A DNA stretch of 64,000 bases from Bdellovibrio bacteriovorus (GTDB lineage Bacteria > Bdellovibrionota > Bdellovibrionia > Bdellovibrionales > Bdellovibrionaceae). Under the pieces are notes generated by a model. That model was not told where the DNA came from. It saw nothing but the letters and a program-made list of their open reading frames with translations, and did no database searches. Both the position numbers and the translations under genes were made by a program. The first letter of the stretch is position 1; every line of letters starts with the position of its first letter. Shown one piece after another: positions 9,291 to 16,695 of the stretch. The stretch is taken from contig NZ_CP102930.1 of assembly GCF_025558485.1 (NCBI RefSeq), positions 1,860,001-1,924,000 of the forward strand, written 5' to 3'.

Positions 9291-10139
9291 ATGAAAAAGA
9301 TCCTTTTCCTTGCTGCTGTCATGATGCTTTCTGCGTGTCAGGTGAAGCCGACCAAAGTGACTGTCGAAGAACCTTTGATGGGGGAAAATATAACGGCCGA
9401 GCATTTGATGAAACAGAATCCGGTGATTTTGGATGCAAGACCTGCCTTTGAATTTAATCTGGCGCACGTTCCGGGCTCGATCAATGTGCGCTGGGAGGAT
9501 TTCTCTCAACAAAATCCGCGCGCTCGTGGGTTGTTGCAGGCGGATCTGTTTGCTCTGGCAAGACGCCTGTCTTTGGTGGGAGTGGACCCTGAAACCCCGA
9601 TTGTGGTTTTGGGGAAAGGGGCACAAGGAACGGGGGAAGAAGGGCGTATCGCCTGGACTTTGAAGGTTCTTGGGGTGAAAAGTGTTTATACCCTTTTGCA
9701 CACCTCTTATCGCGAGATGAATACGAACCCGAATCGCGAAGTTCCGCCGGTCAAGAACAAGCCATACTGGAAGCCACAGGTGGCAGAAGGTTTGAGCGTG
9801 GATGTAAAGGTCTTTAAGGCCGATGTGTCGCAGGAACTAAGACCGGTGGTGGTGTTGGATGTTCGTTCCAGCCAGGAATTTACCCTGCGCAATATCTCCA
9901 CAGAGAAATTTGTCAAAGCGCCAGTGATCAATATTGAATGGCGTGAATTCTTTGGAGAAAAAGGTCTGCCAACAAAGAAAATCGAGCGTCTGCTTTATGA
10001 AAAGAATATCACCAAGGACAATCGTATTTTGGTTCTGAGCAATCACGGCGTGCGTTCAGGGGCTGTGGTGTATGCGTTGAACTATCTGGGTTACAAGAAT
10101 GCTGCCAACTTTGCCGGAGGCTATGAACAATGGAAGTAA
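9291..10139 (+). CDS. Lipoprotein with two rhodanese-like domains lacking the catalytic cysteine
   Basis: About 282 aa, exported and lipidated at Cys16 (MMLSAC lipobox). Two rhodanese folds follow, at about residues 25-145 and 160-280; each opens with a PVILDAR- or VVVLDVRSS-type strand. In active rhodaneses a cysteine heads the loop CxxGxRS. Here the second domain reads SNHGVRSG, with Ser in place of Cys, and the first reads GKGAQGTGEEGR, with no Cys. Sulphur transfer by the usual mechanism is therefore unlikely; a binding or structural role is more plausible. The ATG at 9291, behind AAAGAGGG, is preferred over an in-frame GTG at 9285. It overlaps the following thioesterase gene by 10 bases. 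Confidence 0.8.
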   Translation: MKKILFLAAVMMLSACQVKPTKVTVEEPLMGENITAEHLMKQNPVILDARPAFEFNLAHVPGSINVRWEDFSQQNPRARGLLQADLFALARRLSLVGVDPETPIVVLGKGAQGTGEEGRIAWTLKVLGVKSVYTLLHTSYREMNTNPNREVPPVKNKPYWKPQVAEGLSVDVKVFKADVSQELRPVVVLDVRSSQEFTLRNISTEKFVKAPVINIEWREFFGEKGLPTKKIERLLYEKNITKDNRILVLSNHGVRSGAVVYALNYLGYKNAANFAGGYEQWK

Positions 10140-10582
10140 ATTCGCAAGAGCTGATCGCCATTCTGAAAAACAAGATCGCTTTGTACGAGCATCTTGGCAT
10201 TACAGTTGAAGACATCAGTGCTTCGCGTGTTCGCTTTAAGGTTTCGTTGGAAAAGAATCGCAATCACAAGGGCACTGCTTTTGGCGGCAGTCTTTACGCC
10301 AGCGGAGTGCTGGCGGCCTATGCTCTGGCCTTGGCCGGATTGAAAGCCCAGCAGATCCCGACGGAAAATATTGTGATCGCCAAAGGGGAAATTCAATATC
10401 TGCGTCCGGTGGAAACTGACTTTGAAGTGGTCAGTGAGTTCAGATCACCTCAGGAACAAGAGGACTTCTATAAGACCTTAAAAGACACGGGCCGTGTGCG
10501 TGGAATGATCCGCACTCAGATACTGGGTGAAGGGGGTTCTTTAAAGGCCTCTTTGTTGGGCGATTTCGTTGTTAAATTGTGA
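10130..10582 (+). CDS. Putative hotdog-fold thioesterase (YiiD C-terminal-like)
   Basis: A 150-aa cytoplasmic protein that fits the single-domain hotdog thioesterases related to the C-terminal half of YiiD. Supporting features are the HKGTAFGGSLYASGVLAAYALA helix region (about residues 45-66) and the later strand KGEIQYLRPVETDFEV. The Asn-His-Lys-Gly-Thr-Ala-Phe-Gly-Gly segment matches the active-site helix of that family. Substrate unknown, presumably an acyl-CoA or acyl-ACP. It is translationally coupled to the rhodanese-like lipoprotein upstream, and its last 67 bases overlap the 3' end of the convergent histidine kinase gene. Confidence 0.75.
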   Translation: MEVNSQELIAILKNKIALYEHLGITVEDISASRVRFKVSLEKNRNHKGTAFGGSLYASGVLAAYALALAGLKAQQIPTENIVIAKGEIQYLRPVETDFEVVSEFRSPQEQEDFYKTLKDTGRVRGMIRTQILGEGGSLKASLLGDFVVKL

Positions 10583-12657
10583 GCCAGAATATCCAGAATT
10601 TCAGCCTTCTTCACGGGCTTGACGGCATAGGAATCACAGCCGCTGGTCAGGGCTCTTTGCAGGTCCTCGACCACCGCGGTGGCGGTCAGGGCGATGATCG
10701 GAGTGTGTGGCATTTTTTGTTCTGCCTCATAGTGACGAATCATCTCGGTGGCCTTATAGCCCGTCATAATCGGCATCTGCATATCCATAAAGATCAGATC
10801 ATATTTTTTCTCTTTAAATTTATCGACAGCCTCCTGTCCATTGACCGCCTCTTCGCAATCAAAAGGCAGGCTTTTTAAGTAGTGAATCATTAAAACCCGG
10901 TTGTCTTCGGAATCATCGACCAAAAGAATGCGAAAGCGCTGTCCGGTTTTAAGTTGGGTCCAGACCAGCGAAGGCTTGTTCTGTTTTTCGATATTACTGG
11001 AAAAGTCCGGACGATGGGGAAGGGTGATGCGGAAAGTGGTCCCGCGACCGGCAAGACTTTTCATTTCCATGTTGCCGCCCATGATCTCCACCAGGTTCTT
11101 TGAAATCACCAGTCCCAATCCGGTGCCGCCGTATTTGCGGGTGATTGTGGGATCACCCTGAAAAAACGGTGAAAACAGTTTGGATTGTTTGTCGCGAGGA
11201 ATGCCAATGCCGGTGTCCTGCACTTCGATCAGCAGTTTTTCAGCAGCGTTCTTGGTTAGATCAACTTTGACCGTCACAGATCCTTCGTTGGTGAATTTTA
11301 AGGCATTTCCTATCAGATTGAACAGTACCTGCCGCAAACGTGTTGGGTCCCCCCACTGCAAGGGCGGAACCTCTTTGGACAGGAAGAGTTCAAAATGCAG
11401 ACCTTTTTCCTCGGCTTTAATCTGTAGAATTTCAAAGACGCTGCGAACGGTGCTGTGGATATTGTAGCTGACATTTTCAACTGTCAGGGCTTTGGCTTCG
11501 ATCTTTGAAAAATCCAAAAGGTCATTGATCAGCGCTTTCAGGTTTTCTCCGGCATGGCTGAACAGGGTCAGATAGCGTTCCTGATCCTTGGACAGCTGGG
11601 TTTCACGCAGCAGCTCCAGCATACCCAGAACAGAATTTAGAGGGGTGCGGATTTCGTGGCTCATACGAGCCAGAAATTCTGATTTTGCACGACTGGCTTC
11701 TTCGGCCTGTTCTTTGGCGGATTTCAGTTGCCCTTCAGTTTCACTTAGTTCGTGAATTTTTCCGGTTAAGGTGGTGACAGCAGAACCGGTGATCAAAGAG
11801 CAGAAACACAATGTTAAAAGAGTGGCTGGGTTTTGTATTTCAGTCAGTGTGGAAGACCACGGCAGGTTTAAAAGTTTTGGCAGAATCACAGTTAAAAAAA
11901 CCACAAAGGTATTCACGGACAAAGCCGCATAAAGACCATACCAGGCAGCCGAAGCCAGCATCACGATCCCGTAAATGTACCAGGTCTTTGGCAGGTCTGT
12001 TGCCACGGCCAGAATAAACATCGCACTTAAGGTGATGGCAAAAATGATTTTTTCTTTTCTGACCAGTCGGTCCCAGTGCAACGGAGGCAGGGGCTTGAAA
12101 GGAAACAGAGACAGTCCTTTATGGCTTAGCCAGGGCGAAATTAAGATCAGTGTGGGGATGCTGATAAAGACAGCCCCCAGCAGATCACCAACAGAGGTGG
12201 TTAGGACATTCCAAAAGAACAGGGATTTGTCCTGAAATCCTGAAAACGTGAAGATGCCCTGAATAAATGCAGAACAGATAACTGAGGGAATAAACAAACC
12301 ATAGACAAAATAAAGACTGATGTTTTTCGGACTGGATTTCCAGCCACGTACATCTTTAAAGCGCTCTCGAACCAGAATCCATGAGAACAGAACCTCGAAG
12401 GTTTCCGGCAGGGCATAAAGGGGATAAAGAGCTTTGTTGGGAAGGTCAAACAGGGTTACTGCGATAAGGGCATTGATAAAGACGGCAGCCAGCACCCGTG
12501 GGCCCCACCACAGAGCCATGACCACGCCCAGATTAATTGGAAAATAAATCCAATACACACCATGCGAGGCCTTAAAGGAAAGACTCAAAAGAGTGCCTGC
12601 TAGTAAAATGAAAAACGGGACGACCCACGTCCACCCGGGCAAATGCTTCTCTTTCAT
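10516..12657 (-). CDS. Hybrid sensor histidine kinase with MASE1 membrane sensor and receiver domain
   Basis: A 713-aa inner-membrane signalling kinase. Residues about 10-300 form a MASE1-type sensor of eight or so membrane segments. A short coiled linker leads to the HisKA box with phospho-acceptor His334 (in RMSHEIRTPLNS), then an HATPase domain with DTGIGIP and GGTGLGL motifs. A receiver domain begins near residue 575, with acidic pocket DD, phospho-acceptor Asp625 and conserved Lys680. All catalytic residues are present. The signal is unknown, and no partner regulator lies next to it, so the attached receiver may act through a phosphorelay. Its 3' end overlaps the convergent thioesterase gene. 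Confidence 0.92.
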   Translation of the reverse strand: MKEKHLPGWTWVVPFFILLAGTLLSLSFKASHGVYWIYFPINLGVVMALWWGPRVLAAVFINALIAVTLFDLPNKALYPLYALPETFEVLFSWILVRERFKDVRGWKSSPKNISLYFVYGLFIPSVICSAFIQGIFTFSGFQDKSLFFWNVLTTSVGDLLGAVFISIPTLILISPWLSHKGLSLFPFKPLPPLHWDRLVRKEKIIFAITLSAMFILAVATDLPKTWYIYGIVMLASAAWYGLYAALSVNTFVVFLTVILPKLLNLPWSSTLTEIQNPATLLTLCFCSLITGSAVTTLTGKIHELSETEGQLKSAKEQAEEASRAKSEFLARMSHEIRTPLNSVLGMLELLRETQLSKDQERYLTLFSHAGENLKALINDLLDFSKIEAKALTVENVSYNIHSTVRSVFEILQIKAEEKGLHFELFLSKEVPPLQWGDPTRLRQVLFNLIGNALKFTNEGSVTVKVDLTKNAAEKLLIEVQDTGIGIPRDKQSKLFSPFFQGDPTITRKYGGTGLGLVISKNLVEIMGGNMEMKSLAGRGTTFRITLPHRPDFSSNIEKQNKPSLVWTQLKTGQRFRILLVDDSEDNRVLMIHYLKSLPFDCEEAVNGQEAVDKFKEKKYDLIFMDMQMPIMTGYKATEMIRHYEAEQKMPHTPIIALTATAVVEDLQRALTSGCDSYAVKPVKKAEILDILAHNLTTKSPNKEAFKEPPSPSI

Positions 12658-12711
12658 GGTTTTATTTTAGAAGCATTTGCAGAGTGAGGCTAAAACGGAG
12701 ATCGGAATATG

Positions 12712-13608
12712 TTAAAGGTCAATACGATCAACTTTAAAGAAAGTTTCACCAAAGCAGGTGCCAGCAGCACAGGTGTTAAAGTTTAAACATCCGCCTTCGC
12801 TTTGAATGCGATAGATATCGTCTTCCAGAATATCATCCATTCCTCTGGACAAGATTCCAACAATTTCACCTTGCGCATTCAACAGCGGTGAACCCGAGCT
12901 TCCCTGGAAGGTGTCTATTTCCATTTTGAAGTTCACGCGGCCTTTGTCATTTGAAAGGACGATTCCGATATCTTTCTTCAGCGGAAGTCCCAGAGGATAG
13001 GAAAGACTTAGCAGTTTCGTCCCTGGACTCAACAAGTCTGTGCTTTTTGCCATTTTCAAAGGCACAATGCCCGCGACAGGACGATCCAGCTCGACAACGG
13101 CGTAGTCGATACCTTTCATGGTCTGCTCGGCTTTCAGAATGCTTTTGCATTTGTAGATTTCCGCATCAGAAGTTTCCAGGGAGGCCGCTTTGTCTTTATC
13201 CCAGCCAAAGATAAAGCGTGCCTCGGTACAACTGCTTTTACTGTCCATACAGTGAGCGGCCGTCAGAACTTTGTTCGGGGCGATCAGGCTGGCGGTGCAA
13301 TGTCCCAGCAAAGGTTGGTCTAAAAACCGTTCGTTCGGGCAAAGAGGATAAGCTTCAGACAGCTTGTATGTTTTTAAAGTATAGCGGGCCGGTGCCAGAT
13401 TCTTTAATTTGTTCGGAGCAAAGACAACCGCAACGGCTTTGGCAACGGCGGCTTCGGAGGGGTTCTGTGTTGAGATCTCCTGACGGCTGTCACCGTGATA
13501 AATCACGGAAGCTGTGGCCGACGCATCCACGGCGGAGGTGTTGCTGTTTTGAGAACATCCCAGAACAAAAAATGAAAACAGAATGGAAAGCGGAAGAACA
13601 GTCTTCAT
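12712..13608 (-). CDS. Trypsin-like (S1) serine protease lipoprotein
   Basis: A 298-aa exported protease, predicted to be lipidated at Cys18 (FVLGC). The catalytic triad can be read: His119 in LTAAHC, Asp168 in GIDYAVVELD, and Ser238 in FQGSSGSPLL. The last motif is GSSGS instead of the commoner GDSGG, as in V8/glutamyl-endopeptidase-like members. Several cysteines could form disulphides in the periplasm or outside. It sits directly downstream of the small secreted protein at 13610-14089 with one base between them, so the two probably form an operon. Predatory bacteria of this group encode many such proteases for prey digestion; the target is not known. Confidence 0.88.
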   Translation of the reverse strand: MKTVLPLSILFSFFVLGCSQNSNTSAVDASATASVIYHGDSRQEISTQNPSEAAVAKAVAVVFAPNKLKNLAPARYTLKTYKLSEAYPLCPNERFLDQPLLGHCTASLIAPNKVLTAAHCMDSKSSCTEARFIFGWDKDKAASLETSDAEIYKCKSILKAEQTMKGIDYAVVELDRPVAGIVPLKMAKSTDLLSPGTKLLSLSYPLGLPLKKDIGIVLSNDKGRVNFKMEIDTFQGSSGSPLLNAQGEIVGILSRGMDDILEDDIYRIQSEGGCLNFNTCAAGTCFGETFFKVDRIDL

Positions 13609-13609
13609 T

Positions 13610-14089
13610 TTATTTCTTTTCAGGGCTTAGGCCTGCCAGTTGTCCGTTGATGGCAATAAAACCATCTTCATGGGGACCTTTTTTGGGATTTAAATGCAGC
13701 CAGTGTATGACGGCGCCGACAGGGGAATAGCTGTCTTTGATGAAGTCTCCGCAGGCGATAATTTCATCTCCATATCGGAATTCCGGCAGGGTGCCAAATT
13801 TGGTGTTGTAAATGACTTCCACGCGGTCGTCTGTGGTGTTCATGTCTTTATCCAAATCCACTTCGATGTGAATGTGTTTTTGGCGATCTTCAATCAGGCG
13901 CACGGCGATTCCGCGCACGAACGCCCGGGCCAGAAATTTATTTTCGGTGAACTCTTTCCAGGCCATGACCTGACTTTCATTAAAGCCAAGACGGTCCTTG
14001 CGATCAAAACAGGCGGGAAGGCCTTTAGCAAATGCACCAGAGGTGAAAAAGATCATCAACAGGATCAGAGTGGAAAAAGCAGTTTTCAT
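13610..14089 (-). CDS. Secreted DUF3465-like protein
   Basis: A 159-aa protein with a clear Sec signal peptide (residues 1-21, cleavage after SGAFA). The mature part has an OB-like pattern of strands and ends with VGAVIHWLHLNPKK and GPHEDGFIAINGQ, which resemble the C-terminal His/Trp/Pro motif of DUF3465 proteins. Those have no established function. It lies one base upstream of the trypsin-like lipoprotein gene and may be its partner; that link is inferred from position only. Confidence 0.65.
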   Translation of the reverse strand: MKTAFSTLILLMIFFTSGAFAKGLPACFDRKDRLGFNESQVMAWKEFTENKFLARAFVRGIAVRLIEDRQKHIHIEVDLDKDMNTTDDRVEVIYNTKFGTLPEFRYGDEIIACGDFIKDSYSPVGAVIHWLHLNPKKGPHEDGFIAINGQLAGLSPEKK

Positions 14090-14351
14090 AAGTCGCTAAT
14101 TTAGCAAAAAAGTGGACGGCCCGGTGATTTCAGTGGAGCGAAGGTAAAGCTTTCCAAGGCTGTCGAGTGCATAGGCAGGCGGGGTGAAATCGCTTCGGAG
14201 TCCTAGTTAGTTATCTGACACCCGCTCGCTTTATCATCTTGTTTTCCCTTGGATTTCCGTTCTTTTTCAATCTTTCGGTTCGACCGGGGAATGCTTGTCT
14301 TTAGAGGTGCTTAGGTACTAAAGAAAATCCCATCATTGAGGAGTTTTACGA

Positions 14352-16322
14352 ATGAAAACAACGACGGCTATCAAAGGCCTTATTCTGACATCTGCTTTAA
14401 GTCTGCACGGCATGGCTTGGGCCCAAGAGACTGTATCTAAGGAACCCGCAACAGAGACGACGGCTTCGTCTGAACTGGATGCTGTTGTTATTAAAGACGA
14501 TCAGGAACTTAAAACCCGCACCACCTTGCGTGCGGAAAGAATCGAACAAACTCAAGCGGAGGATATCAAGGAATCCTTGAAGGGGATTTCTGATGTGACA
14601 GTGGGTGGTGGTCAGAAGAGTGCTCAGAAAGTTTATGTTCGTGGTATCGAGGACACTCAGTTGAACGTCACTGTCGATGGAGCCCGTCAAAGCGGTTATC
14701 TTTTTCATCACCAAGGTCGATTGAGTGTTGATACCGAATTGCTAAAGAAAATTGATGTGGATGCAGGAACTGGAAACGCTCTTTCCGGCCCGGGAGCTTT
14801 GGGCGGTGCTGTTCGTTTTGAAACCAAAGATGCCGAAGATCTTTTGTTGCCGGGGCAGCGCTATGGTGCTTTGGTGAAAGCTCGCTATGCGACAAACGCC
14901 GATGAAAAAGGCGGAAGCCTTGGTTTCTTTGGAAAGCCTTTGGATAAAGTTAGCTTCCTGCTGTACGGAAACTTTGCGGAATCCGGCAACTATCACGCTG
15001 GCGGCGGCGATGGCGTTGGATTTACGGCGGGAAAACCCAAAAGTGGTCTGGGTAAAATCGTTTTTACCCCTAGCAATGAACAAAAGCTGACCTTGGCGGC
15101 GAACCTTCGCGAGGACAATGCCCGTCGTTCATTGCGCAACCACTTTGGTGACTTGCCATTCAATCCACCGAACGATCAGGAATTTGGCAGTCAAAGTTAT
15201 ACTCTTCAACACACTTACAATCCGGCGACCCCTTGGGTGAATTTGCGATCTGAAGTCTATACGACATCAACCAAGATGAGTCAGGAAACAACCACTTCCA
15301 AATCTGAAGCGGAAGCCAAAAGTTTTGGTGGTCAGATTTCCAACAAGATGGATCTGGGTTCTTTGAACTCAGTCACGGTGGGGACGGACTACAATGTGGA
15401 CCGTTCCGAGGGGCATCGTGCAACCGGCACAGAATCTGAAACCGGTCGCATCTTTGGTTTGTTCACTCAAGGGGTTTACCGTCCGGCACCGGCGTGGACA
15501 TTGACGGCAGGTTTTCGTTACGACAACTATGATCTTGAGGACGTTTCCAGTGAGATGATCAATTCTCACCATCTTAGCCCGAATGCGCGCGTGGGTTATC
15601 AGTTTAACCCGATGTGGTCGGCGTATGCTTCGTGGTCTCAGGCCTTTAAAGGGGCCACTCCGATGGAAGCCTTTGTGATGAGTGGCGTGAAGGGTGTGGC
15701 TCCGGTCAGTAACTTAAAAGGCACCACGGCCGACACCTCTGAAATTGGTGTGACGGCGCAAGTGCAGGGGCTGACAGTGAACACCGTTGTTTATCACACG
15801 GTCATGCGTGATGTGATTCAAGTCAGTACCAACCGCACAACAGGAATCATGACCCGTTCGAACGCCGCCGATGATTTGAAGTTCCAGGGTGTGAACCTGA
15901 ACGCGAACTATGAAGCAGGCGACTATGTGATTCGCGGCGGGTATTCCCACAACAAGTCTGAATATGGCAGCGAACCGTTGGGTTATGCTGTTTCCACTAA
16001 AGGCAGTGCCTTTGGTGATCGCTTCGTGTTTGGCGTGGATTACAAGCTAAGTCAGTACAACGTGCTTTTGACTTGGGACAGTCTTGTGGCGATGGAGCTG
16101 ACAGATGTTCCTTCCGGTTCTGTCGAGCAGCCCGGATATGACATTCACGATATCGCGGCAAGCTGGATGCCGAATGAAAGAACCCGCGTGGGTATTTCTG
16201 TGCTGAATATCTTTGATAAGAAGTATGTCGCGCAGGGAACGCCTTACCAGGTTCAAGGTGCCGTGAATCCGATCTTTGAACCCGGCTGTGATGTCAGATT
16301 GACGGCGAGTTATTTGTTCTAG
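14352..16322 (+). CDS. TonB-dependent outer-membrane receptor
   Basis: A 656-aa outer-membrane beta-barrel importer. A signal peptide ends after GMAWAQ; a TonB-box-like ELDAVVIKD lies near residue 41. The plug domain covers about 55-170 (VYVRGIEDTQLNVTVDGARQ and GPGALGGAVRFETKDAEDLL). The barrel follows and ends in the aromatic RLTASYLF expected for BAM-assembled porins. No TonB, periplasmic binding protein or ABC transporter lies nearby, and I saw no convincing Fur box upstream, so the ligand (iron-siderophore, haem, copper or other) is open. TGAGGAG precedes the ATG. Confidence 0.92.
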   Translation: MKTTTAIKGLILTSALSLHGMAWAQETVSKEPATETTASSELDAVVIKDDQELKTRTTLRAERIEQTQAEDIKESLKGISDVTVGGGQKSAQKVYVRGIEDTQLNVTVDGARQSGYLFHHQGRLSVDTELLKKIDVDAGTGNALSGPGALGGAVRFETKDAEDLLLPGQRYGALVKARYATNADEKGGSLGFFGKPLDKVSFLLYGNFAESGNYHAGGGDGVGFTAGKPKSGLGKIVFTPSNEQKLTLAANLREDNARRSLRNHFGDLPFNPPNDQEFGSQSYTLQHTYNPATPWVNLRSEVYTTSTKMSQETTTSKSEAEAKSFGGQISNKMDLGSLNSVTVGTDYNVDRSEGHRATGTESETGRIFGLFTQGVYRPAPAWTLTAGFRYDNYDLEDVSSEMINSHHLSPNARVGYQFNPMWSAYASWSQAFKGATPMEAFVMSGVKGVAPVSNLKGTTADTSEIGVTAQVQGLTVNTVVYHTVMRDVIQVSTNRTTGIMTRSNAADDLKFQGVNLNANYEAGDYVIRGGYSHNKSEYGSEPLGYAVSTKGSAFGDRFVFGVDYKLSQYNVLLTWDSLVAMELTDVPSGSVEQPGYDIHDIAASWMPNERTRVGISVLNIFDKKYVAQGTPYQVQGAVNPIFEPGCDVRLTASYLF

Positions 16323-16337
16323 TCGGTCCTAAAAATG

Positions 16338-16373
16338 CAAAAGCGAGAAGAGCCTTCGCCAATCTCGCTTTTG
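16338..16373 (+). terminator. Hairpin after the TonB-dependent receptor gene
   Basis: CAAAAGCGAGA pairs perfectly over 11 bases with TCTCGCTTTTG around a 14-base loop, 16 bases after the receptor stop codon. The T run lies inside the stem instead of behind it, so efficiency as a terminator is uncertain. Confidence 0.6.
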
Positions 16374-16379
16374 GTGGAT

Positions 16380-16402
16380 CTCCTGTCCGAATTCAACAGG
16401 AG
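16380..16402 (+). promoter_or_regulatory. Hairpin that covers the ribosome-binding site of a small gene
   Basis: CTCCTGT (16380-16386) and ACAGGAG (16396-16402) form a perfect 7-bp stem with a 9-base loop. The right arm contains five of the six bases of AGGAGG (16398-16403), which sits six bases before the ATG at 16410. When folded, the hairpin would block translation. Confidence 0.6.
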
Positions 16403-16409
16403 GTGTCCG

Positions 16410-16526
16410 ATGCGTAAACACACGTATTTACGTTATCGGCGTGTCTTGAAGATTACTAAAGAGGTCTTGATTATACTGGACCTCACTCTTTCTGAAGATA
16501 TATTCAGCACTCATTATATTATTTGA
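16410..16526 (+). CDS. 38-residue small protein of unknown function
   Basis: A short open frame between two hairpin terminators, preceded by a perfect AGGAGG at six-base spacing. The product is basic at its N-terminus (MRKHTYLRYRRVLK) and then hydrophobic (EVLIILDLTL), so it could form one amphipathic or membrane helix. I recognise no family. The 374 bases between the receptor and the Rhs gene otherwise contain only the hairpins and terminators listed. The strong, hairpin-shielded ribosome-binding site is the main argument that this is a gene; a regulated membrane peptide or type I toxin is possible but unproven. Confidence 0.45.
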   Translation: MRKHTYLRYRRVLKITKEVLIILDLTLSEDIFSTHYII

Positions 16527-16532
16527 AAATGG

Positions 16533-16571
16533 AATCCCACGATCGGTGATTGCGGGATTTTTTTGTTTTTT
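16533..16571 (+). terminator. Intrinsic terminator after the small gene
   Basis: AATCCC (16533-16538) pairs with GGGATT (16554-16559) and is followed by a T-rich run to 16571. It separates the small gene from the Rhs locus. Confidence 0.65.
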
Positions 16572-16695
16572 CGGTGAAAATACAAAATTGTTTGGTTCTT
16601 AACTGTGGTGGCTATGTGGCGTCATATAAACAATTTGTTGATTGCCATTCTGTGACACTAATATTTGCCTATCATCTAAATAAAAAGGGGGAGAC

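Noticed and set aside
12712..14089. Protease plus specific inhibitor pair
   Set aside because: The small protein at 13610 is more like DUF3465 than any known protease inhibitor; only the operon position supports such a link.
14105..14351. Fur box or other iron-responsive operator before the TonB-dependent receptor
   Set aside because: I could not find a palindrome close to the Fur consensus; the region is listed as without visible operator.
16429..16470. Minus-strand FliA promoter (GCCGATAA at about 16429-16436)
   Set aside because: The -35 position reads TTAG instead of TAAA and no minus-strand gene follows.
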